A stretch of DNA of 8,093 nt from positions 1 to 8,093 of the forward strand of contig DASYUM010000186.1 of assembly GCA_036001225.1 (NCBI GenBank), in the 5' to 3' direction. The DNA is from DASYUM01 sp036001225 (GTDB lineage Bacteria; Methylomirabilota; Methylomirabilia; Rokubacteriales; DASRDR01). Shown piece by piece: positions 1 to 4,717 of the stretch. The notes beneath the pieces are model-generated. The model was not told the origin of the DNA, did no database searches, and saw only the letters and a program-made list of their open reading frames with translations. The translations under genes were made by a program, and so were the position numbers. Every line of letters begins with the position of its first letter. Position 1 is the first letter of the stretch.

Positions 1-81
1 GTGGACGTCGACGAGATGGCCGACGCGGCGCGGGTCTACCTGGCGGCGGCCCTCCACCTCATGGGCGCCCCCTCACCCTGA
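1..81 (+). CDS. C-terminal end of a probable M20-family peptidase/amidohydrolase (5' end outside window)
   Basis: The frame starting at base 1 is open and ends at TGA 79-81, giving 26 residues with the core EMADAARVYLAAALHLMG. A closing helix of the form E-M-x-x-A-A-R-V-Y followed by an alanine/leucine-rich stretch is typical of the last helix of M20 peptidases (the ArgE/DapE/carboxypeptidase G2 group), in which the metal-binding catalytic domain ends the chain. No catalytic or metal-binding residue lies inside the window, so the family call rests on this short tail alone. The GTG at base 1 is an internal valine codon, not a start. The next gene is on the opposite strand and converges, with 51 bases between the two stop codons. 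Another protein with an amphipathic C-terminal helix could look the same. Confidence 0.4.
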   Translation: MDVDEMADAARVYLAAALHLMGAPSP

Positions 82-132
82 CGAGACCTCACCTCTTTTT
101 GATTCGATGTGTGGACAGAGGCTGCCGGGCCC

Positions 133-1281
133 TTACGGACCCGTGTTCACCGAGCGAGCAGGTCCCGCAAGGCTCAGGACGCGGGCGTGCCCTCGGCGTC
201 GCGCTCGACGCGGTAGCCCTCCTCCGTGGACGGCCCGATGATGGCGCCGGCAGAGGAGCGCCAGATTGTCGAGCCGGGTCGGGCCGCCGTTTGCCCCGTG
301 GTGGATGTGATGCCCCTGGGCGTGGCGCACCCCGCAGCGCGGGAAGCGGCAGCCGCGATCGCGCGCCTGGAGCGCCCGCCGGAGCGCCGGCGGAATCGTC
401 CGCGTGCGCCGGCCCACGTCGAGCACATCGCCCTCGTTATCGTGGCGCATGACCACCCGGGTCGCGTCACAGGCCAGGCGCCGGGACGTGTCCCCGGAAA
501 CGTGGACGCCGTCCTCGAGCGCGGACCGGCCGGGTTGACCGGGGTCGGCGAGCACCGCGGCGTCCACGTGGACGACCACCTGGTACCGCTCGCTCCCGAG
601 GCCGGGATCGAGCCCGGACGCGAGGGCCGTCTCCGCCACGAGGGCAAGCGCGTCGGCCTGCTGCTGGCCATGCGTTGGCGGCTCCGCCTCGGCCTCCTCC
701 GCCTGCGTGACCCGCCTGCGCTGATACAGCGCCTCGCGCGCCGCCTCGAGGGCCCGCACCAGCAGCGCCCCCACCTCCGGCTCGAGGCGCCCCCGCACGA
801 CGAGCATCCCGTCCTCGTCCGGATATACCTGAAGCGACCGCCGCGCGTGGCGGGCGACCGCCTCCTCCCCCTGCCGGTCCACCCGGCGCCATGCCCGCAC
901 GATGCGCTCGACGTGGGCCGCCGTCCCCGCCTGGCCCACCGCCAGGAGCCGGGCTTCCGTCTCGGGGGTGGCGACCCGGGTCAGGGCGCGGACCTTGGCG
1001 TAGGACAGCTCGCCCCGAGCGAGGGCCGCGGCGAGCTGGGGCAGATTGCCCAGCGCCCGCGCCACCCGCACCCGCTCCCGGGCCGCCCCCGGGTCGAGCC
1101 CCACCCGCCAGCTGAGCCACTCCGCGCAGGAGCGGCAGCCATTCGCCCAGCCGCCCCGCGCGTCGAACTCGCGGAGGAGGGTCAGGAACCGGGCCGTCGC
1201 GGCGTCGAGGTGGGCCGAGAGCTCGGCGATCTGGTCGCCGAGCTGGTCGAGATCGGTCCCAGCGGTCGGGGCGAGTGGCAT
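133..1281 (-). CDS. DUF222 and HNH endonuclease domain protein, C-terminus frameshifted
   Basis: The product is 382 residues from the ATG at 1281 to TAA at 133. Residues about 10-270 look like the DUF222 (PF02720) helical region that precedes an HNH domain in many actinobacterial and Rokubacteria proteins. The HNH nuclease fold is at about 305-352: C311 and C316 (CRFPRC), the HHIHH block 324-328, DN at 338-339, and C344, H347, H348 and H352 in LCRRHHRAVH. These give the metal-binding and catalytic residues expected of an HNH nuclease, so it is probably active on DNA; the biological role of the family is poorly known. The start is set by a perfect AGGAGGAG five bases before the ATG; the reading frame is open 68 codons further upstream, but that stretch is not protein-like. 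After H352 the frame turns into an arginine-rich tail, while the next frame continues with EEGYRVERDAEGTPAS, the family-like ending. One extra base near 224-225 explains this. The protein is therefore either altered in its last 30 residues or affected by a sequence error. Confidence 0.85.
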   Translation of the reverse strand: MPLAPTAGTDLDQLGDQIAELSAHLDAATARFLTLLREFDARGGWANGCRSCAEWLSWRVGLDPGAARERVRVARALGNLPQLAAALARGELSYAKVRALTRVATPETEARLLAVGQAGTAAHVERIVRAWRRVDRQGEEAVARHARRSLQVYPDEDGMLVVRGRLEPEVGALLVRALEAAREALYQRRRVTQAEEAEAEPPTHGQQQADALALVAETALASGLDPGLGSERYQVVVHVDAAVLADPGQPGRSALEDGVHVSGDTSRRLACDATRVVMRHDNEGDVLDVGRRTRTIPPALRRALQARDRGCRFPRCGVRHAQGHHIHHGANGGPTRLDNLALLCRRHHRAVHGGGLPRRARRRGHARVLSLAGPARSVNTGP

Positions 1282-1536
1282 GGGCGCTCCTCCTCCCCCG
1301 ACCCTAGCACGTGAATTTCGAGCCGCCTGGCAGGTCGTAAGACGGCAGATCGTGACCGCGGAAATGATTTTCGATGCGCCGCGAGCCGCCCGCAGGGCCG
1401 CGAGCCCGCGCGGATTGCTAGGCGAGGCTCGCGGTGGTGACGGCGACGACGAGCCGATGCTGATCGGAAACCTTGTCAAGCACAAAATGCGGCGCGCGGC
1501 CCGGCGGTAGTGGTCGCAGTTTGGCAGGGGCTTCGA
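1282..1536. other. Intergenic stretch with no convincing gene
   Basis: Between the HNH start and the small membrane ORF I find no reading frame with protein-like composition on either strand. It contains the HNH ribosome binding site, the element GTGCTAGGGT on the minus strand (1301-1310), which could be a promoter -10 region, and two patches with more A+T than the surroundings (about 1350-1380 and 1465-1490). A minus-strand TTGACA at 1474-1479 has no matching -10 sequence 16-18 bases downstream. The minus-strand peptide ending at TAG near 1420 (HRLVVAVTTASLA) looks slightly protein-like, but it has no ribosome binding site and is too short to call. Confidence 0.5.
1287..1294 (-). promoter_or_regulatory. 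Ribosome binding site of the DUF222/HNH gene
   Basis: On the minus strand the bases read AGGAGGAG, five bases before the ATG at 1281. This near-perfect Shine-Dalgarno sequence decides the start: the frame is open up to base 1485, but nothing comparable precedes the upstream start, and the extra 68 residues are rich in Pro, Arg and Ser without any resemblance to the DUF222 N-terminus. Confidence 0.8.
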
Positions 1537-1736
1537 TCAGGGCCAGAGCCAGCGGATGAGCAGGATGGCGAGCAGGATACCCAGCCCGACACCTATCCGG
1601 GCCGAACTTGCCGTCAGTCCAGTCCGGACGATCGGAGGCCTAGCAGCTCCCAGGGCTACCCTTCAAACCGAGACACCACCGGGGCGCTCAGGTCGTCGAG
1701 CGCCAGGGCGGCCCGCGCCGATGGCTCGACCGTCAC
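1537..1736 (-). pseudogene. Possible small single-span membrane protein, split by a one-base frameshift
   Basis: A GTG codon at 1736-1734 overlaps the TGA of the substrate-binding protein (GTGA arrangement), a classic sign of translational coupling. Its frame runs 26 residues (beginning VTVEPSARAALALDDL) and stops at TAG 1658-1656. In a second minus-strand frame, open from 1662 to TGA 1539-1537, lies a strongly hydrophobic ending, GLGILLAILLIRWLWP, that looks like a transmembrane helix at a C-terminus. This second frame has no ATG, GTG or TTG of its own. Restoring one G in the GGG run at 1659-1661 joins both into a single 66-residue protein with an N-terminal amphipathic part and a C-terminal membrane anchor. 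I do not recognise the family. The joined gene is inference; the two open frames, the coupling overlap and the hydrophobic helix are visible. It could also be two unrelated chance frames or a decayed gene tail. Confidence 0.35.
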
Positions 1737-2776
1737 TCGATGACGCGGTCGGCCTGGACGATGATCGATTGGGGGATCGTCAGCCCGATGGCCTTGGCGG
1801 TGGAGAGGTTGACGACCAGCTCGTAGCGAAGCGGCTGCTCGACGGGGAGGTCAGCCGGCTTCCGGCCCTTCAGGATCTTGTCCAGGAAGACCGCGGCCTG
1901 CCTGAACGAGGCCTCGATCGGCTCCCGGAGGCTCATGAGCCCACCGCCCGCCGTGAAGGCGCTGGTAGTGCCGATCGTCGGCAACCGGTTCCGGAGCGCG
2001 AACCGCACGATCTCGCCGCGTCGCCGGATGAACGCCCAATCCTCCAGGACGATCAGCGCCTGAATCCGATCGCGGCCGACGGCCTCCAGCGCCCCATCAA
2101 CCTCGCCCGCATGTCGCAACTTGACCCCTCGGACTTCCCTGGCGAGCGCCTGCCCGGCGAGTCGGATGTGCTCGACGGCAAGCCGGTCGGCCGGACTGTC
2201 TGGGTTCGACAGCACGGCCACGCGCACGGCCGCGGGGGCGGCGTCTCGCAGAAGCTGGACGTACTTGGCGGCCAGGGTGTCCCACGGCACGCTCACGCCG
2301 GTGATGTTGCCGCCCGGTCGGGCGAGGCTCGCGACGAGGCCCAGCTCGACCGCATTCCCGACGCCGACCATCACGATTGGCGTTCGTTTCGTCGCCTTCC
2401 CCGCCTCGAGGGTGGCGGAGGCTCCGAGCGCGACGATGATGGCCACGTCGCGGTGAACGAGGGTGCGGGCCAGCGCGGGGAGTTGATCCTGACGATCCCC
2501 GATGCCTGCGAGGTCCAGCATCACGTTCTTGCCATCGACGTACCCGAGCTCGCGCAGACTTTCGACCAAGGCCCGACCGCCCGGGTGCACCTCGACGGGC
2601 ATGCTGGGGCAGCCGCCGCCCGCGCAGAGGATGCCGATGCGGGGGACTTTCCCGGCGGGCTGGGCCTGGACGGCCGGCGGCGCGGCCACCAGACCGACGA
2701 TCAGCCCGAGGGCCGCCGGGAAGGGGAAGGACTTCAGGTGAGCGAGCCGGACCTCAGACCTCGACGGTCCAGCCAC
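1733..2776 (-). CDS. ABC transporter substrate-binding protein (PF04392, TrpX-like)
   Basis: The 347-residue product is a periplasmic ligand-binding protein of the PF04392 family, whose best-known members bind tryptophan or tyrosine; the ligand here is unknown. Visible hallmarks are the start of the mature domain KVPRIGIL (43-50), LRELGYVDGKNV (74-85), RPGGNITGVS (153-162), KILKGRKPADLPVEQP (300-315) and the closing LTIPQSIIVQADRVIE. Residues 15-38 form a signal peptide with likely cleavage after VQA (38), so the protein is exported. The GTG at 2776 lies inside the end of ilvE, giving a 23-base overlap, and no good ribosome binding site precedes it. The 14 residues before Lys15 are unusual for a signal peptide, so a CTG start at 2737, just after the ilvE stop, is a real alternative. 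No permease or ATPase gene is adjacent, so it is an orphan binding protein here. C51 and C56 near the N-terminus of the mature protein could form a disulfide. Confidence 0.93.
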   Translation of the reverse strand: MAGPSRSEVRLAHLKSFPFPAALGLIVGLVAAPPAVQAQPAGKVPRIGILCAGGGCPSMPVEVHPGGRALVESLRELGYVDGKNVMLDLAGIGDRQDQLPALARTLVHRDVAIIVALGASATLEAGKATKRTPIVMVGVGNAVELGLVASLARPGGNITGVSVPWDTLAAKYVQLLRDAAPAAVRVAVLSNPDSPADRLAVEHIRLAGQALAREVRGVKLRHAGEVDGALEAVGRDRIQALIVLEDWAFIRRRGEIVRFALRNRLPTIGTTSAFTAGGGLMSLREPIEASFRQAAVFLDKILKGRKPADLPVEQPLRYELVVNLSTAKAIGLTIPQSIIVQADRVIE

Positions 2777-3818
2777 GGGTGTCGGGCACCCGGGCGTACT
2801 GGATGTCCACGATCGCCTGGTAGAGCTTCTGGGTCAGCTCGCCGATCCGGCCCCCGTTGATGACGATGCGCTCGCCCTTGTAGGAGAGCTCGCCGACCGG
2901 GGAGATGACGGCGGCCGTGCCGGTGCCCCAGGCCTCGCGAAGGGCGCCGCTGCGGGCGGCCGCGAGGACCTCGTCGATGGGGATCGGCCGCTCGGCGACC
3001 TCGAGCCCCCACTCGCGCATCAGCGTGAGGGCCGAGTCCCGCGTGACGCCGGGCAGGATCGTCCCGGTCAGCGGCGGGGTGGCCACCTCGTCGCCGAGGC
3101 GGAACATGATGTTCATGGTGCCGACCTCGTCCACGTAGCGGCGCTCGCGCGCGTCCAGCCACAGCACCTGGGTGAAGCCCTCGTGGTGCGCCTCCTCGGC
3201 GGCGTAGAGGCTGGCCGCGTAGTTGCCGCCGGTCTTGGCCGCGCCGACCCCGGGGATCGCCCGGACGTGGTGGTCCTCGACCTTGATCTTCACCGGGTTC
3301 ATCCCCTCGGGGTAGTAGGCGCCGACCGGGGAGAGGATCACGTAGTAGATGTAAGCCTTGGCCGGCCGCACGCCGAGGAAGGGCTCGGAGGCGATGATCA
3401 CCGGGCGCACGTAGAGCGCGGTGCCGACGCTCGACGGCACCCAGTCGCGCTCGAGGCCGACCAGGGTGACGAGCGACTGCAGGGCCAGGTTGGGATCCAG
3501 CTCGGGAATGCACATCCGCCGGGCCGAGCTGTTCAGCCGCTCGATGTGCTTCTGGGGGCGGAAGAGCCGGACCTTGCCATCCTGGGCACGGAAGGCCTTG
3601 AGCCCGTCGAAGACGACCTGGCTGTAGTGCAGGACCGCGGCCGACGGGTCGAGGGAGAGGGGGCCGTACGGCTCGATCCGGGGATCGTACCAGCCCTTCT
3701 CTTCCTGGAAGTCGGCTACGAACATGTGGTCGGTGAAGAGGGTGCCGAAGCCCAGCTCGTGGTCCTTCGGCTTCGGCTTGCGGGTGGCGGCGCGGGTGAT
3801 CCGGATGGTCTCGTTCAT
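2754..3818 (-). CDS. ilvE: Branched-chain amino acid aminotransferase (fold type IV PLP enzyme)
   Basis: The 354-residue enzyme transfers the amino group between glutamate and the 2-oxo acids of leucine, isoleucine and valine, the last step of their synthesis and first of their breakdown, in the cytoplasm. It belongs to the longer branch that includes eukaryotic and Bacillus BCATs: VVFDGLKAFR (68-77), the PLP-binding lysine K195 in AAKTGGNYAAS, LWLD (219-222), EVGTMN (231-236) with the cofactor-contacting glutamate, LPGVTRDS (255-262), the phosphate-binding loop GTGTA (298-302), and DIQYAR (338-343). Length and motif order are complete. The CXXC redox motif of human mitochondrial BCAT is absent, as usual in bacteria. 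The ATG at 3818 is chosen because GAGGAC lies six bases upstream and the match to the family starts there, although the frame is open to 4235. It is the first gene of the minus-strand run and overlaps the substrate-binding protein gene by 23 bases, suggesting one transcript. Confidence 0.97.
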   Translation of the reverse strand: MNETIRITRAATRKPKPKDHELGFGTLFTDHMFVADFQEEKGWYDPRIEPYGPLSLDPSAAVLHYSQVVFDGLKAFRAQDGKVRLFRPQKHIERLNSSARRMCIPELDPNLALQSLVTLVGLERDWVPSSVGTALYVRPVIIASEPFLGVRPAKAYIYYVILSPVGAYYPEGMNPVKIKVEDHHVRAIPGVGAAKTGGNYAASLYAAEEAHHEGFTQVLWLDARERRYVDEVGTMNIMFRLGDEVATPPLTGTILPGVTRDSALTLMREWGLEVAERPIPIDEVLAAARSGALREAWGTGTAAVISPVGELSYKGERIVINGGRIGELTQKLYQAIVDIQYARVPDTRGWTVEV

Positions 3819-3865
3819 GACTGGTCCTCGCTGGGCTCGCGGAGTCGGCTCGGTCGCTGGCTTCG

Positions 3866-3894
3866 AGTCTAGCACAGCGCCCGGAGCCGGCTCC
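3866..3894 (-). promoter_or_regulatory. Possible ilvE promoter with a 12-base palindrome
   Basis: On the minus strand the sequence GTGCTAGACT (3875-3866) contains a TAGACT hexamer that could serve as a -10 element, leaving a leader of about 40 bases before the ilvE ATG. The region where a -35 box would be expected is occupied by the perfect palindrome GGAGCCGGCTCC (3883-3894) and does not resemble TTGACA. The palindrome could be an operator for a regulator that replaces or blocks polymerase contact. In DNA this rich in G+C, 12-base palindromes also occur by chance, so this is a weak call. Confidence 0.25.
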
Positions 3895-3897
3895 CCG

Positions 3898-3910
3898 CGG
3901 TTTGGCCCCG
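3898..3910 (+). repeat. First copy of a 13-base repeat, upstream of the chalcone-isomerase-like gene
   Basis: The sequence CGGTTTGGCCCCG recurs exactly at 4629-4641, upstream of the next plus-strand gene. Both copies are followed by a CCGGC/GGCGG-rich stretch. Around this copy, AGCCGGC (3885-3891) and GCCGGCT (3910-3916) form a seven-base inverted repeat with an 18-base loop. It could be a shared regulatory element, a small REP-like element or chance similarity. Confidence 0.4.
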
Positions 3911-3996
3911 CCGGCTGGCGGGCGGCGGGCCTGCCGCGATCCTCTTGCTGCCGTCTCGGTGGCTGTGCGAGGCTTGGTCTCGCTTCCCGCAGGAGA

Positions 3997-4002
3997 AAGG
4001 AG
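3997..4002 (+). promoter_or_regulatory. Ribosome binding site of the chalcone-isomerase-like gene
   Basis: AAGGAG lies six bases before the ATG at 4009. It decides the start: the frame is open from 3724, but the upstream part lies over the ilvE gene and its promoter region, while the ATG at 4009 opens directly into a signal peptide. Confidence 0.8.
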
Positions 4003-4008
4003 CCGCCC

Positions 4009-4611
4009 ATGAAGCGGATCGCCGCCGTGCTCATCGCCCTCTTCCTCGCTATCCTCCCGGCGGCCGCCCAGGAGGTCACCGAGCCGAGTAGCGGGGTCAA
4101 GTTCGCGCTGAAGCGGGGAGACCTGTCGCTGCTCGGGGTCGGCCTGCGCACCCGGACCGTGTTCAAGGTGAAGGTGTACGCGATCGCCCTGTACGTCGCC
4201 GATTCGGCTCTCGCCGGCCCGCTCGCCGTGCACAAGAGCAGCCTCGACAGCCCCGCCTTCTACCGAGATCTCATCGGAGGCGACTTCGCCAAGGAGGTGC
4301 ATCTCAGGTTCATCCGCGACGTGGACCAGGGCACGATCCAGGAGGCCATGCGTGACGCGCTCGCCGGCGCCGACCGGGCCAAGACCGACACCTTCGTGAG
4401 CTACTTTCCCGAGATCAAGGCCGACCAGCAGTGCGTCATTCGCTGGGTTCCGGGCGGGACGCTCGAGACGGTCATGGCCGGGAAGCCGAAGCCGCCCATC
4501 GCCGATCGGCACTTCGCCGCGGCCGTCTTTGCCGTGTGGCTGGGCGAGAAGCCCATCCAGGAGGACATCAAGAAGGGACTCGTGTCGCGAGCCCCGGTCC
4601 TGATCAAGTAG
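4009..4611 (+). CDS. Secreted chalcone isomerase-like domain protein
   Basis: The 200-residue product begins with a clear signal peptide (MKRIAAVLIALFLAILPAAA, likely cut after A20), so it acts in the periplasm or outside the cell. The mature part matches the bacterial chalcone-isomerase-like fold (PF16036/PF02431 type): an early G-x-G-x-R-x-(x)-x-F-K-V-x-V-Y element at 43-57 followed by AIALYVAD, a central block with LRFIRDVD (99-106), and the family-like ending FAVWLGEKPIQEDIKKGL (174-191). Plant members isomerise chalcones or bind fatty acids. Bacterial secreted members mostly have no proven reaction, and I see no reason to claim flavonoid chemistry here; lipid or small hydrophobic ligand binding is possible. 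The gene stands alone, divergent from ilvE, and is followed after 11 bases by a strong hairpin. Confidence 0.82.
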   Translation: MKRIAAVLIALFLAILPAAAQEVTEPSSGVKFALKRGDLSLLGVGLRTRTVFKVKVYAIALYVADSALAGPLAVHKSSLDSPAFYRDLIGGDFAKEVHLRFIRDVDQGTIQEAMRDALAGADRAKTDTFVSYFPEIKADQQCVIRWVPGGTLETVMAGKPKPPIADRHFAAAVFAVWLGEKPIQEDIKKGLVSRAPVLIK

Positions 4612-4622
4612 GGTCCCGACCG

Positions 4623-4641
4623 CGGGGCCGGTTTGGCCCCG
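4623..4641 (+). terminator. Hairpin after the chalcone-isomerase-like gene, possible terminator
   Basis: CGGGGCC (4623-4629) and GGCCCCG (4635-4641) pair perfectly around a five-base loop GGTTT, beginning 11 bases after the TAG. The seven-base all-GC stem is strong, but no T-run follows, so it is not a textbook intrinsic terminator; in GC-rich bacteria such stems may still act as terminators or protect the 3' end. It is the only evident separation between this gene and the SIS gene. Confidence 0.45.
4629..4641 (+). repeat. Second copy of the 13-base repeat, upstream of the SIS gene
   Basis: This is an exact second copy of CGGTTTGGCCCCG found at 3898-3910. Here it forms the loop and right arm of the hairpin after the chalcone-isomerase-like gene and lies 76 bases before the start of the SIS gene; the first copy lies 98 bases before the start of its own downstream gene. 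Confidence 0.4.
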
Positions 4642-4717
4642 GCCCGCCGGCGGAAGTGGCTCTGGCGGCCCCCGGGCCGGTGCTCTACCCTGGTCGGCGG
4701 CAAAGGAGGAGAGCACG

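Noticed and set aside
96..100. T-run after the M20-like gene as an intrinsic terminator
   Set aside because: Five T residues are present, but no stem of useful length precedes them.
226..1314. Long plus-strand open frame of 362 codons antisense to the HNH gene
   Set aside because: It is a GC-rich shadow of the DUF222/HNH gene. Its composition (Arg, Pro, Gly, His) is not protein-like, it has no ribosome binding site, and the opposite strand carries clear HNH motifs.
1474..1479. TTGACA on the minus strand as a -35 box
   Set aside because: The bases 16-18 positions downstream are CGGCTC or similar, with no -10-like hexamer, and no gene starts at a suitable distance.
1556..2860. Plus-strand open frame of 434 codons antisense to the substrate-binding protein
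   Set aside because: The minus strand holds the complete PF04392 protein with signal peptide and family motifs; the plus-strand frame has no recognisable motif.
3819..4235. Upstream extension of ilvE by 139 codons
   Set aside because: The extension crosses the divergent intergenic region and the signal peptide of the opposite gene, while ATG 3818 has a good ribosome binding site and the family match begins there.
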